A stretch of 64,000 nucleotides of DNA from JAEUPI01 sp044222685 (GCA_044222685.1 JBGAMU010000003.1:1-64000); one strand, 5' to 3'; positions 47,891 through 57,816 are shown, numbered from the stretch's first letter. Numbers and translations are program-made. The notes: a model not told the origin generated them from the sequence alone.

Positions 47891-49165
47891 ATGGCACATA
47901 TCGTCGTGATGGGCGCGGGCATCGGCGGCATGCCCGCGGCCTACGAACTGCGGTCGCTGCTGCCCAAGGAGCACCGTGTCACGGTGGTCAACGCGACCAG
48001 CTTCTTCCAGTTCGTGCCGTCCAACCCCTGGGTGGCGGTGGGCTGGCGCGACCGCGAGGCGGTGACCCTGCCGATCGCGCCGTACCTGCAGAAGAAGGGC
48101 ATCGAGTTCATCGGCAAACCGGTGACGGCGATCGACCCGGCGGCCAACCGCCTGACGCTCGACGACGGACAGGCGGTCCCCTACGACTACCTGGTCATCA
48201 CCACCGGTCCCAAGCTGAGTTTCGACGAGGTGCCCGGTGCCGGCCCGCATGGCGGGCACACCCACTCGGTGTGCACCGTCGGCCACGCCGAGATGTTCTG
48301 GCAGGACTACCAGAAGTTCCTGCTCGATCCTGGCCCGATCGTGGTCGGTGCGATGCCAGGGGCCAGCTGCTTCGGGCCGGCCTACGAGTTCTCGCTGATC
48401 CTCGACACCGACCTGCGCCGCCGCAAGCTGCGCCACAAGGTGCCGATGACCTTCGTGACCGCCGAGCCGTACATCGGGCACCTGGGCCTGGGCGGTGTGG
48501 GCGACTCGAAGTCGATGCTCGAATCCGAACTGCGCAGCCATGACATCAAGTGGATCACCAACGCCAAGACCACCAAGGTCGAGGCGGGCAAGCTGTTCAC
48601 CACGCAACTCGACGACCAGGGCAAGCCGATCAAGGACCACGAGATCGCGTTCAAGCTGGCCATGATGCTGCCGGCCTTCAAGGGCGTCGACCCGGTGGCG
48701 GCGGTGGCCGACATGTGCAACCCGCGCGGCTTCGTGGTGGTCGACGAGCACCAGCGCAGCAAGAAGTACAGGAACATCTTCTCGGCCGGTGTCTGCGTGG
48801 CGATCCCGCCGGTCGAGGTGACGCCGGTGCCCAGCGGCGCGCCGAAGACCGGCTACATGATCGAGACGATGGTCACCGCGCTGGCGCACAACATCGCCGA
48901 CGAGCTGGCCGGCAAGCCGGCGACCGCCAAGGCGACGTGGAACGCGATCTGCCTGGCCGACATGGGCGACACCGGCGCCGCCTTCGTCGCGCTGCCGCAG
49001 ATCCCGCCGCGCAACGTCAACTGGTTCAAGAAGGGCAAGTGGGTGCACCTGGCCAAGATCGCCTTCGAGAAGTACTTCATGCGCAAGATGAAGACCGGCA
49101 ACTCCGACCCGATCTACGAGAAGTACGTGCTGAAGGCGCTGGGCATCGCGCGGTTGGTGAAATAG
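47891..49165 (+). CDS. Sulfide:quinone oxidoreductase-like flavoprotein
   Basis: 424 residues. The FAD motif is VVMGAGIGGMPAAYEL. Three cysteines sit where SQR enzymes have redox cysteines: Cys128 (HSVCTVG), Cys160 (GASCFGPAYE) and Cys302 (AGVCVAIPP). It has no signal peptide. The C-terminal segment after residue 355 has basic amphipathic helices for membrane attachment (WFKKGKWVHLAKIAFEKYF). It would oxidise sulfide and reduce quinone; the exact SQR type is uncertain, and a related flavoprotein cannot be excluded. RBS CCGGAGAC precedes the start. Confidence 0.8.
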   Translation: MAHIVVMGAGIGGMPAAYELRSLLPKEHRVTVVNATSFFQFVPSNPWVAVGWRDREAVTLPIAPYLQKKGIEFIGKPVTAIDPAANRLTLDDGQAVPYDYLVITTGPKLSFDEVPGAGPHGGHTHSVCTVGHAEMFWQDYQKFLLDPGPIVVGAMPGASCFGPAYEFSLILDTDLRRRKLRHKVPMTFVTAEPYIGHLGLGGVGDSKSMLESELRSHDIKWITNAKTTKVEAGKLFTTQLDDQGKPIKDHEIAFKLAMMLPAFKGVDPVAAVADMCNPRGFVVVDEHQRSKKYRNIFSAGVCVAIPPVEVTPVPSGAPKTGYMIETMVTALAHNIADELAGKPATAKATWNAICLADMGDTGAAFVALPQIPPRNVNWFKKGKWVHLAKIAFEKYFMRKMKTGNSDPIYEKYVLKALGIARLVK

Positions 49166-49239
49166 GCCCGGGCGGCGGCGGCAGCCGCACCCGGATCGAC
49201 GCGCAAGGCATCGTCGCCGGCTCGGCCTACGATCCGGGC

Positions 49240-50856
49240 ATGACAGGCAGCCTGTGCGAATGGGGATTCGAGTGGCGCCGGCGCCTCCTTCGCCTGGCCT
49301 GCGCACCGACGATCATGGCCGCGGCCTTGGTGCTGGCTGCCTGCAGCACCCCGCGGCCCGACGTGCCGTCGCCCGCCAGCCAGGCCTGGCCCCTGCCTGC
49401 CGAAACCAGGCTCGCACGGGCCTACGCCGCCCAGCTGGCTGGCCACGAAGACAAGTCCGGCGTGCATGCCCTGCCCAGCGGCATGGAGGCGCTGGGTGTC
49501 CGCGCCGCGCTTGCCGAGGCCGCACAGCACACGCTCGACCTGCAGTACTACATCCTGCGCGGCGACACGACGACGCAGCTCCTGATGGCGCGCGTGCTGC
49601 GCGCGGCTCAGCGTGGCGTGCGCGTGCGGTTGCTGGTCGACGACCTGGACGCAGCCGGCAAGGATCTCGATCTCGCCATGCTCGCCGCATCGGCGAACGT
49701 CGAGGTTCGCGTCTTCAACCCGTTCGCCAGCCGCGGCGCCTTCGGCCTGCCGCAGGTCCTCGAATTCATCGGCAGCGGCCGGCGCCTCAACCGGCGCATG
49801 CACAACAAGCTCTGGGTCGCCGACAACGCGATGGCGGTGATCGGTGGGCGCAACCTCGGCGACGAGTACTTCGATGCCAGCGGCGAGGTCAACTTCAGCG
49901 ACCTCGACATGCTCGTGGCCGGTCCTGCGGTGGGCGAGATCTCTCGCAGCTTCGATGCCTACTGGAACAGCCCGTGGGCGGTGCCGATCCAGGCCTTCGT
50001 CCCGGCGTTGCCGGGTCCCGACGAGCTGGCCCTCTTCGAGCTGGACCTGCGTACGCGGGTTGATGGTTTTCGGGACGGGGACTACGCGCGCGCCCTGCGC
50101 GAAAGCGGTCTCGGCATCGCCTTGCGTTCCGGCAACATCCCGCTGACAGTGGCGCCGGTGGAGGTCTTCGCCGACCGGCCGGAGAAGGTGGTCGCAGAGA
50201 CCTCGGACGGCGGCCAATCCTTGTTCGCCGCGCGAATCCGCCCCATCGTCGCCAAGGCCACACGCGAGCTGATCCTCATCTCGCCGTACTTCATCCCCAG
50301 CGACGAAGGACTCGAGGCACTGGGCGCGGTGGCGCGCCGTGGCGTGCGTGTGCGCGTGCTGACGAACTCGCTCGCCTCGGCCGACGTGGTGCCGCTCGCC
50401 CACGCGGGCTACGCTCGCCGGCGCGAGCGACTGCTCGCTGCCGGCCTGGAACTGCACGAGATGCGCCCCGAGCGACCGGCGTCGATCCGCGGTCGCCTCG
50501 GCAGAGCCTCGGGCGCCTACCTGCACACCAAGGCGATCGTCATCGACCGCCGGCACGTGGTGGTCGGCTCGATGAACCTCGACCCCCGATCGCGCCAGTC
50601 CAACACCGAGATCGGCCTGTCGATCCAGAGCCTCGAGGTCGGCCAGTCGATTGGCCGGCTGTTCGATGATGCCGTGCGTCCGTCGCACGCGTTCGCCGTC
50701 AGCCTGGTCGGCGCCGATGGCGGCACGCCGCAGATTCGCTGGTCGACCGAGGAGAACGGGCGGGCCGTGATCTACGACACCGAGCCGCTGGTCAGCGTCT
50801 GGCGGCGGCTGTTCTCGCGGCTGCTCGGTGCGATCGCGCCGGAGGATCTGCTGTAG
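49240..50856 (+). CDS. Phospholipase D-family lipoprotein (cardiolipin synthase-like)
   Basis: 538 residues. A lipobox (VLAACSTP) shows a lipoprotein. Two HKD motifs carry the phospholipase D chemistry: HNKLWVADNAMAVIGGRN and HTKAIVIDRRHVVVGSMN. The arrangement resembles periplasmic cardiolipin-synthase-type enzymes. The ATG at 49240 is chosen because it leads directly into the signal sequence; there is no clear ribosome site. It is convergent with the cbb operon and not functionally tied to its neighbours. Confidence 0.85.
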   Translation: MTGSLCEWGFEWRRRLLRLACAPTIMAAALVLAACSTPRPDVPSPASQAWPLPAETRLARAYAAQLAGHEDKSGVHALPSGMEALGVRAALAEAAQHTLDLQYYILRGDTTTQLLMARVLRAAQRGVRVRLLVDDLDAAGKDLDLAMLAASANVEVRVFNPFASRGAFGLPQVLEFIGSGRRLNRRMHNKLWVADNAMAVIGGRNLGDEYFDASGEVNFSDLDMLVAGPAVGEISRSFDAYWNSPWAVPIQAFVPALPGPDELALFELDLRTRVDGFRDGDYARALRESGLGIALRSGNIPLTVAPVEVFADRPEKVVAETSDGGQSLFAARIRPIVAKATRELILISPYFIPSDEGLEALGAVARRGVRVRVLTNSLASADVVPLAHAGYARRRERLLAAGLELHEMRPERPASIRGRLGRASGAYLHTKAIVIDRRHVVVGSMNLDPRSRQSNTEIGLSIQSLEVGQSIGRLFDDAVRPSHAFAVSLVGADGGTPQIRWSTEENGRAVIYDTEPLVSVWRRLFSRLLGAIAPEDLL

Positions 50857-50903
50857 CGCAGCGGGCGATCCCTGTATCCGGCCGCGCGCGTGCCGCCCGA
50901 TCT

Positions 50904-50920
50904 GCCGCCTCGACGGCGGC
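50904..50920. terminator. Possible bidirectional hairpin between PLD and cbbY genes
   Basis: GCCGCC, loop TCGAC and GGCGGC form a 6-bp stem in the 72-base gap between the convergent stops. It may serve both strands; no T-run is seen. Confidence 0.35.
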
Positions 50921-50928
50921 CGCACCGG

Positions 50929-51705
50929 TCAGAACGACTGCGACACCGAGTCCATCTGCGCACACCAGTCGCGCAGGTTGTCCAGGCCGACCGGCGCGTC
51001 ATCGTCGCCACCGGCGCAACGCGGCTGCCAGCCGCGCCGTGTGTGCAGGCCCGGCCCGATGGCGATCGCCCCATCGATGGTGGCGGTGGCGAAGTACACA
51101 CTGCGCGGCACCACCACCGGCACGTGCGCAGCGCGCGCGGCCGCCACGCCACCCGGAGAATCCTCGATCGCGACAGCCTCCAGCGGCTCCATCGCCAGCT
51201 GTCGAAGGCATGACTTGTAGGCTTCGGGGTGCGGCTTCTTGTCGCGCACGTCCTCGCCGCACACGATGGCGGCGAAGCGCTTGTGCCACGCGGCACCGAA
51301 CTGCAGTCGGAGCAGCGCATCGACGTTGACACGACTGGTGGTGGTGACGATGGCCTGGCGCAGGCCAGCGCGTTGCGCGTCTTCCATCAGCTCGGCGACG
51401 CCCGGTCGCAGGGCAATCGGCTGTCGGGCCAGCAGGCTGGCATACAGCGCGTTCTTGCGCGCGTGCAGGTCACGCGCCAGCTGCTCGCGTTCGCCGGCCA
51501 GGACCGGTGCGTCGCGGCGGCCTGCCATGTCATGCAGGATGCGCTCGCGCCCGCCGGTGATGCGCAACAGATCGCCGTAGTGCTCGACGCTCCAGCGCCA
51601 CGGCAGACCCAGGGCCTCGAAGGCCTGGTTGAACGCCACGCGGTGACCGTCGCGTTCGGTCTCGGCCAGCGTGCCGTCGACGTCCCACAGGATGGCCTTC
51701 AACAT
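50929..51705 (-). CDS. cbbY: CbbY-type HAD phosphatase
   Basis: 258 residues. HAD motif I is LWDVDGTLAETERDGHRVAFN with Asp8 and Asp10, matching the CbbY subgroup (the LAETE...AFN block). Motif II (TTTSRVN) and motif IV (AIEDSPGG) follow. CbbY removes the RuBisCO inhibitor xylulose-1,5-bisphosphate. It is more likely CbbY than phosphoglycolate phosphatase (cbbZ), which is not seen here. It is the last gene of the cbb operon, 5 bases after cbbA. Confidence 0.85.
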   Translation of the reverse strand: MLKAILWDVDGTLAETERDGHRVAFNQAFEALGLPWRWSVEHYGDLLRITGGRERILHDMAGRRDAPVLAGEREQLARDLHARKNALYASLLARQPIALRPGVAELMEDAQRAGLRQAIVTTTSRVNVDALLRLQFGAAWHKRFAAIVCGEDVRDKKPHPEAYKSCLRQLAMEPLEAVAIEDSPGGVAAARAAHVPVVVPRSVYFATATIDGAIAIGPGLHTRRGWQPRCAGGDDDAPVGLDNLRDWCAQMDSVSQSF

Positions 51706-51710
51706 GATGC

Positions 51711-52748
51711 CTACCGGTAGCGCCGCGTCATCGCCTCGAGCGCGATGGGTTTTATGCGGTCGGCCCAGCCGGCACAACCGAATGCCTCGAAGCGCGCCTG
51801 GCAGATGCCCTGGGCCGCCTGGCGCGCGGCGATCAGCGCCTTGCGTGGATCGAACTCGCCCGGCTGCTCGGCGAAGGTCTTGCGCATCGCGCCGGTCATT
51901 GCCAGGCGGATGTCGGTATCGATGTTGACCTTGCGCACGCCGCTCTTGATGCCGCGCTGGATCTCCTCGACCGGCACGCCGAAGGTCTGCTTGATGTCGC
52001 CGCCGTACTGGCGAATGATGGCCAGCCACTCCTGCGGCACGCTGGAGCTGCCGTGCATCACCAGGTGCGTATCCGGGATCTGCGCGTGGATCGCCGCGAT
52101 GCGGTGAATCGCCAGGATGTCACCGGTGGGCTGGCGGCTGAACTTGTAGGCGCCATGGCTGGTGCCGATGGCGATCGCCAGCGCATCGACCTGGGTCGCG
52201 GCCACGAACGCCTTCGCCTGCACCGGGTCGGTCAGCAGCATGTCGTGGCTGAGCTTGCCGGCGGCACCGACACCGTCTTCCTCGCCGGCCTCGCCGGTCT
52301 CGAGCGAGCCGAGGCAGCCGAGCTCGCCTTCGACCGACACGCCCACCGCATGCGCCATCTCGCAGACGCGCCGCGTCACCTCGACGTTGTAGTCGTAGGA
52401 GGCCGGTGTCTTGGCGTCCTCCTTCAGCGAGCCGTCCATCATCACGCTGGTGAAGCCCGAGCGGATCGACTGCTGGCACACCGCCGGCGAGGTGCCGTGG
52501 TCCTGGTGCAGCACGACCGGAATGTCCGGGTGATTCTCGACCGCCGCCAACACCATATGGCGCAGGTACGGCTCACCGGCGTACTTGCGCGCGCCGGCCG
52601 AGGCCTGCAGGATCACCGGGCTGCGCGTCGCTTGCGCCGCTTCCATGATGGCCTGGATCTGCTCCAGGTTGTTGACGTTGAAGGCCGGCACGCCGTAGCC
52701 GTGTTCGGCGGCATGGTCGAGCAGTTGTCGCAAGGAGATGAATGCCAT
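51711..52748 (-). CDS. cbbA: Class II fructose-1,6-bisphosphate aldolase
   Basis: 345 residues of the zinc class II family. Zinc-site histidines are in VLHQDHGTS, HGAYK and MHGSSS, and VEGELGCLG is the usual loop. It makes fructose-1,6-bisphosphate and sedoheptulose-1,7-bisphosphate in the Calvin cycle. It lies 54 bases downstream of cbbT. The form suits the cycle but the gene could also serve glycolysis. Confidence 0.94.
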   Translation of the reverse strand: MAFISLRQLLDHAAEHGYGVPAFNVNNLEQIQAIMEAAQATRSPVILQASAGARKYAGEPYLRHMVLAAVENHPDIPVVLHQDHGTSPAVCQQSIRSGFTSVMMDGSLKEDAKTPASYDYNVEVTRRVCEMAHAVGVSVEGELGCLGSLETGEAGEEDGVGAAGKLSHDMLLTDPVQAKAFVAATQVDALAIAIGTSHGAYKFSRQPTGDILAIHRIAAIHAQIPDTHLVMHGSSSVPQEWLAIIRQYGGDIKQTFGVPVEEIQRGIKSGVRKVNIDTDIRLAMTGAMRKTFAEQPGEFDPRKALIAARQAAQGICQARFEAFGCAGWADRIKPIALEAMTRRYR

Positions 52749-52802
52749 CGAGCACCTCGTGGGATGGAAATCAGCGCAGGCCCGCGGCGGCCCTGTGCCC
52801 GG

Positions 52803-54842
52803 TCACGGCGCGACCGTGCAGCAGCGCTGCACCAGATCGGCGAGTGCGATAGGCGTCAGTCCGAAGTGCTCGAACACGGCGGCGGCCGGCGCCGACTCGC
52901 CGTAGCTGTCGACACCGAGCGCTGCGCGGCAGTCGTACTGACCCCACCAACGCGTGACGCCGGCTTCGACGCCGATGCGGGGCCAATCACGGCCGCCCAG
53001 GACAGCCCTGCGATACACCGCGTCCTGACGGTCGAACAGCGTTGTCGACGGCAGCGACACCACGCGCACCGGCACGCCGCGCGCATCGAGCAGCGCCTGC
53101 GCGGCCATCGCCAATGCCACCTCCGAACCGGTGGCCAGGATGGCCGCCACCGCGTGCGGCCGATCGCTCAACACGTAGCCGCCGCGTGCGATGTCGGCCA
53201 CCTGCTGGGCGCTGCGGGTCTGCGCCGGCAGGTTCTGCCGCGACAGCAGCAACGCACTCGGCCGCTGCGCACTCGTCACCGCGCTCAGCCAGGCCACCGC
53301 GGTCTCGGCCGCGTCGCACGGCCGCCAGACCTCGAGGTTGGGGATCACGCGCAGGCTCGCCGCGTGTTCGACGCTCTGATGCGTGGGGCCATCCTCGCCG
53401 AGGCCGATCGAGTCGTGGGTGAACACGTGCACCACGCGCTGCTTCATCAGCGCCGCCATGCGGACCGCGTTGCGGCTGTAGTCGCTGAAGGTGAGGAAGG
53501 TGCCCCCGTACGGAATGAAGCCGCCGTGCAGCGCCATGCCGTTCATGATCGCGGCCATGCCGAACTCGCGCACGCCGTAGTTGATGTGGCGGCCGCCCTT
53601 GGCACCGCCGCGCACCGCGCCACAGCCGGGAAAGTCGGTCAGGTTCGAGCCGGTCAGGTCGGCGCTGCCGCCGATCATCGCGGGCCACCTGGGCGCCAGC
53701 ATCGACAGCACCTTCTGCGAGGCCTTGCGCGTGGCCAGCGTCTCCGCGCTGTGGCCGAACTCGGCCATGACACGCTCGCGCGTGGCCTCGAAGTCGTCCG
53801 GCCATGCATTGCCGAGACGGCGCTCCAATGCATCGGCCAGGTCGGGAAACGCCGCGCGGTAGGCCGCCAGCCGTGCACGCCAGGCGGCTTCGTGTGCGGC
53901 GCCGCGCTCGCGCGCGTCCCAGCGGGCGGCGATCTGCGACGGGATCTCGAATGGCGCGTGCGGCCACTCGATGGCCTCGCGCGTGCGGCGAATCTCGTCG
54001 GCGCCGAGCGGCTCGCCGTGCGCCTTCGCGCTGCCGGCGCGCCCCGGCGATCCACGACCGATGGTGGTGCGGCAGACGATCAGCGTGGGCTTGTCCGCGC
54101 TGTTGCCGGCCTGGGTGAGAGCCGCATCGATCGCGTCGACATCGTGGCCGTCGATGGGGCCGATCACCTGCCAGCCATAGGCGCGAAAGCGTGCCGGCGT
54201 GTCGTCGATGAACCAGTCCTTCACCGCGCCGTCGATCGAGATGCCGTTGTCGTCGTACAGCACGATCAGCTTGCGCAGCTGCCACACACCGGCCAGTGCG
54301 CAGGCCTCGTGGCTGATGCCCTCCATCAGGCAGCCGTCGCCGATGAAGGCATAGGTGCGATGGTCGACGATCGCATGGCCGGGCCGGTTGAATTCGTCGG
54401 CCAGCAGCTTCTCGGCCAGCGCCATGCCGACCGCGTTGGCGATGCCCTGGCCGAGCGGCCCGGTGGTGGTTTCCACGCCGGGTGTCAGTCCGACCTCGGG
54501 GTGGCCCGGGGTCTTGCTGTGCAGTTGCCGGAAGCGCTGCAGTTCGGCCATCGGCAGCGCGTAGCCGGTGAGGTGCAGCAGCGCGTACAGCAGCATCGAC
54601 GCGTGACCGTTGCTCAGCACGAAACGGTCGCGGTCGGGCCACTGCGGGTTGGCCGGGTTGTGCCGCAGGTGACGGTGCCACAACGCGACCGCCATCTCGG
54701 CCATGCCCATCGGCGCGCCAGGATGGCCGGAATTGGCCTGCTGCACGGCATCCATCGCCAGCGCACGCAAAGCGCCGGCCAGTGGCTCGCGGCGGCCGTT
54801 GTCGGCGCGGATCACGCGGTCGGTCGAGGCGCTGCTGCTCAT
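52803..54842 (-). CDS. cbbT: Transketolase
   Basis: 679 residues with thiamine diphosphate sites: QQANSGHPGAPMGMAE at the start, the ThDP motif GDGCLMEGISHEA, and the C-terminal DSIGLGEDGPTHQ. It transfers C2 units in the regeneration phase of the cycle. ATG 54842 begins MSSSASTDRV; an ATG at 54866 overlaps the end of cbbP and is less likely. The gap to cbbP is 13 bases. Confidence 0.94.
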   Translation of the reverse strand: MSSSASTDRVIRADNGRREPLAGALRALAMDAVQQANSGHPGAPMGMAEMAVALWHRHLRHNPANPQWPDRDRFVLSNGHASMLLYALLHLTGYALPMAELQRFRQLHSKTPGHPEVGLTPGVETTTGPLGQGIANAVGMALAEKLLADEFNRPGHAIVDHRTYAFIGDGCLMEGISHEACALAGVWQLRKLIVLYDDNGISIDGAVKDWFIDDTPARFRAYGWQVIGPIDGHDVDAIDAALTQAGNSADKPTLIVCRTTIGRGSPGRAGSAKAHGEPLGADEIRRTREAIEWPHAPFEIPSQIAARWDARERGAAHEAAWRARLAAYRAAFPDLADALERRLGNAWPDDFEATRERVMAEFGHSAETLATRKASQKVLSMLAPRWPAMIGGSADLTGSNLTDFPGCGAVRGGAKGGRHINYGVREFGMAAIMNGMALHGGFIPYGGTFLTFSDYSRNAVRMAALMKQRVVHVFTHDSIGLGEDGPTHQSVEHAASLRVIPNLEVWRPCDAAETAVAWLSAVTSAQRPSALLLSRQNLPAQTRSAQQVADIARGGYVLSDRPHAVAAILATGSEVALAMAAQALLDARGVPVRVVSLPSTTLFDRQDAVYRRAVLGGRDWPRIGVEAGVTRWWGQYDCRAALGVDSYGESAPAAAVFEHFGLTPIALADLVQRCCTVAP

Positions 54843-54855
54843 GCCCGGCGCCTGT

Positions 54856-55740
54856 TCACAGCGCACCGCGCGCGCGCTTGCGCCGCTCCATCATGCGCCA
54901 GATGAACGGCGTGAAGATCAGCTGCATCGCCAGCTCCATCTTGCCGCCGGGCACCACCACGGTGTTGGCGCGTGACATCCATGAGTTGTGAATCATGTTC
55001 AGCAGATACGGGAAGTCGATGCCCTTGGGGTTGGCGAAGCGGATCACGCAGATGCTCTCGTCGGGCGACGGGATGTCGCGCGCGATGAACGGGTTGCTCG
55101 TGTCGACGCAGGGCACGCGCTGGAAGTTCACGTGCGTGTGGGTGAACTGCGGACAGATGTAGTTCACGTAGTCGGGCATGCGGCGCAGGATGGTGTCGGT
55201 GACGGCCTCGGTGGAGTAGCCGCGCTGCTTCTTGTCGCGCCACAGCTTCTGGATCCACTCCAGGTTGATCACCGGAACCACACCGATCAGCAGGTCGGGA
55301 TGGCGGGCGATGTTCACATCGTCGGTGACGACCGCGCCATGCAAGCCCTCGTAGAACAGCAAGTCGGTGTCGGCCGGCAGGCTCTCCCACGGCGTGAAGG
55401 TGCCGGGCTCCTGCTTGTACGGTGCGGCTTCGTCGGCGTTGTGCAGGTACTTGCGCTGCTGCCCGGTGCCCGACTCGCCATAACTGTGGAACAGCCGCTC
55501 CAGTTCGGCGAACAGGTTGTTCTCCGGGCCGAAGTGGCTGAAGTTGTGGTTGCCCGCGCGCTCGGCCTCGGCCTGGCGGCGCTTCATCTCCAGTCGGTCG
55601 TAGCGATGGAAGCTGTCGCCTTCGATGACCGCGGCCGTGATGCCCTCGCGGCGGAAGATGGTTTCGAAGGTGCGCGTCACCGATGTGGTGCCGGCGCCCG
55701 ACGAGCCGGTGATGGCAATGATGGGGTGCTTCTCGGACAT
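54856..55740 (-). CDS. cbbP: Phosphoribulokinase
   Basis: 294 residues of the bacterial type. The P-loop is GSSGAGTTS (residues 12-20). EGDSFHRYDR and FYEGLHGAVV mark the substrate and Walker B regions. It makes ribulose-1,5-bisphosphate from ribulose-5-phosphate and ATP. It begins 12 bases after cbbF and its presence with cbbLS confirms a complete Calvin cycle. Confidence 0.96.
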   Translation of the reverse strand: MSEKHPIIAITGSSGAGTTSVTRTFETIFRREGITAAVIEGDSFHRYDRLEMKRRQAEAERAGNHNFSHFGPENNLFAELERLFHSYGESGTGQQRKYLHNADEAAPYKQEPGTFTPWESLPADTDLLFYEGLHGAVVTDDVNIARHPDLLIGVVPVINLEWIQKLWRDKKQRGYSTEAVTDTILRRMPDYVNYICPQFTHTHVNFQRVPCVDTSNPFIARDIPSPDESICVIRFANPKGIDFPYLLNMIHNSWMSRANTVVVPGGKMELAMQLIFTPFIWRMMERRKRARGAL

Positions 55741-55752
55741 GACGTGCTTCTC

Positions 55753-56847
55753 TCAATCGCGAAACAGGCTGCGCGCGGCGAACAATGGCGTGCCGGCATC
55801 GCGTGCGGCCGGCTCGTGGTGGTAGCGCTCGATGCGCTCGACTTCGTTCTTCGAGCCGAACACCAGGCCGATGCGCTGGTGGAGCGCCGTCGGCTTGACG
55901 CCGAGCATCGGCTGGCGACCGGTGCTGGCGCGGCCGCCGGCCTGCTCCATCACGAAGCCGATCGGGTTGGCCTCGTAGAGCAGGCGCAGGCGCCCGGGCT
56001 TGGTCGCGTCCTTGGTGTCGCGCGGATACAGGAACACGCCGCCGCGCATCAGGATGCGGTGCGCCTCGGCCACCATCGAGGCGATCCAGCGCATGTTGAA
56101 GTCGCGGCCGCGTGGTCCGGTCTTGCCGGCCAGGCACTCGTCGACGTAGCGTTTGACCGGCGGTTCCCAGAAGCGGCTGTTCGAGGTGTTGATCGCGAAC
56201 TCGTGCGTATCGGCCGGAACCTGGATGTTCGGGTGGGTCAGCACGAACTCGCCCAGGTTCGGGTTGAGCGTGAAGCCGGCCACGCCGTTGCCGACCGACA
56301 GCACCAGCATCGTGGTCGGCCCGTACAGCGCGTAGCCGGCGGCCACCTGCGTGGCGCCGGGCTGCAGGAAGTCGGCCTCGGTCACGTCGCGGCCGCTGTC
56401 GACCACGTCCTGCGGCGCGCGCAGCACCGAGAAGATGCTGCCGACCGAGACATTGACGTCGATGTTGCTCGAGCCGTCGAGCGGGTCGAAGGCGAGCAGG
56501 TACTTGCCGCGCGAGTAGCTCGGCGGGATCTGCATCGGCTGCTCCATCTCCTCGGAGGCCATGCCGGCGAGGTGGCCGTTCCACTCGTTCATGCGCACGA
56601 AGATCTCGTTGCTCAGCACGTCCAGCGGCTTCTGCACCTCGCCCTGCACGTTCAACTCGCCCGCGGGCGGTGGTGGCGCCTGCGTCATCGAGTCGCCGAG
56701 GCTGCCGAAGGCGACGATGCGCGCGATCGCCTTGCAGGCCAGCGAGACGTCGAGGATCAACGCGTTCAGGTCGCCGCTGGCCTGCGGATAGCGCCGGCGC
56801 TCCTCGATCAGGTAGCGCGTCAGGGTCCAGCGTTTCGACAGCGGCAT
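55753..56847 (-). CDS. cbbF: Fructose-1,6-bisphosphatase class I
   Basis: 364 residues. The metal-binding motif is LLAFDPLDGSSNIDVN, with GGVFLYPRDTK and ANPIGFVMEQAGG further on. It removes phosphate from fructose-1,6-bisphosphate and, in Calvin cycle variants, sedoheptulose-1,7-bisphosphate. It is 21 bases downstream of cbbX and 12 bases before cbbP. Confidence 0.95.
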   Translation of the reverse strand: MPLSKRWTLTRYLIEERRRYPQASGDLNALILDVSLACKAIARIVAFGSLGDSMTQAPPPPAGELNVQGEVQKPLDVLSNEIFVRMNEWNGHLAGMASEEMEQPMQIPPSYSRGKYLLAFDPLDGSSNIDVNVSVGSIFSVLRAPQDVVDSGRDVTEADFLQPGATQVAAGYALYGPTTMLVLSVGNGVAGFTLNPNLGEFVLTHPNIQVPADTHEFAINTSNSRFWEPPVKRYVDECLAGKTGPRGRDFNMRWIASMVAEAHRILMRGGVFLYPRDTKDATKPGRLRLLYEANPIGFVMEQAGGRASTGRQPMLGVKPTALHQRIGLVFGSKNEVERIERYHHEPAARDAGTPLFAARSLFRD

Positions 56848-56868
56848 GGTCGTCTTTCCGGTATGGTT

Positions 56869-57816
56869 CTATTGCGGCGAGCCGAACACGCGGCTGGCGC
56901 GGATGTCGGCCTCGGTGAGCGCGGTCAGGTCCTCGCGCGACAGCACGCGGCCGCGCTCGGCGAACAGGCGGCTCGCCTGCCGCAGGCGCGCGCGGTCGAG
57001 CGCGTTGCGCACGCTGCGCGCGTTGGCGAAGTGCGGCTGCGCGATGCGGCGCTGCAGGTATTCGGCAAAGGCGGTGCGCGCCGCCGTGTCGAATCGATAG
57101 TTCATGCCGGCGAGCATGCGGTCGGCGATCTGCAGCAGCTCGTCACCGGCATAGTCGGGGAAGTCGATGTGATGCGCGATGCGCGAGCTCAGGCCGGGGT
57201 TGGACTTGAAGAACGTGTCCATGCGGTCCTTGTAGCCGGCGAAGATCACCACCAGGTCGTCGCGCTGGTTCTCCATCACCTGCAGCAGGATCTCGATCGC
57301 CTCCTGGCCGTAGTCGCGCTCGTTCTCGGGCCGGTACAGGTAGTAGGCCTCGTCGATGAACAGCACGCCGCCCATCGCGCGCTTGAGCACCTCCTTGGTC
57401 TTCGGCGCGGTGTGGCCGATGTACTGGCCGACGAGGTCGTCACGCGTCACCGCCACCAGGTGCCCTTTGCGCACGTAGCCCAGCCGGTGCAGGATCTGCG
57501 CCATGCGCATCGCCACCGTGGTCTTGCCGGTGCCGGGATTGCCGGTGAAGCTCATGTGCAGCGAGGGCGACTGCGCCGTCAGCCCGTGAGCGGCCCGCAG
57601 CCGGTCGATGACCAGCAGCGCGGCGATGTCGCGGATGCGCTGCTTGACCGGCACCAGGCCGACGAGGTCGTGCTCCAACTCGTCGAGCACGGCCTCGACC
57701 TGGCTGTGCGCCAGCACCTCGTTCACGGTGGAGGCCGTGGCAGCCGGCTGTGCCGCATTCGCGGCCGGCGGCTCGTGCGCCGTCGTGCCGGGAATCGCGT
57801 ACAGCGGCGTGGCCAT
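56869..57816 (-). CDS. cbbX: RuBisCO activase CbbX (AAA+)
   Basis: 315 residues. Walker A is GNPGTGKTT (92-100), Walker B GVLFIDEAYYL, and an arginine finger region follows (GLSSRIAHHIDFP). An N-terminal extension of about 30 residues is low in complexity. CbbX removes inhibitory sugar phosphates from red-type (form IC/ID) RuBisCO, matching the adjacent cbbLS. Start and the cbbE stop overlap by one base (TGATG). Confidence 0.94.
   Translation of the reverse strand: MATPLYAIPGTTAHEPPAANAAQPAATASTVNEVLAHSQVEAVLDELEHDLVGLVPVKQRIRDIAALLVIDRLRAAHGLTAQSPSLHMSFTGNPGTGKTTVAMRMAQILHRLGYVRKGHLVAVTRDDLVGQYIGHTAPKTKEVLKRAMGGVLFIDEAYYLYRPENERDYGQEAIEILLQVMENQRDDLVVIFAGYKDRMDTFFKSNPGLSSRIAHHIDFPDYAGDELLQIADRMLAGMNYRFDTAARTAFAEYLQRRIAQPHFANARSVRNALDRARLRQASRLFAERGRVLSREDLTALTEADIRASRVFGSPQ

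Noticed and set aside
50929..51705. Phosphoglycolate phosphatase (cbbZ/gph) for the last cbb gene
   Set aside because: The LAETE...AFN block after the DVDGT motif is the CbbY pattern, so CbbY is preferred, although the families are close.
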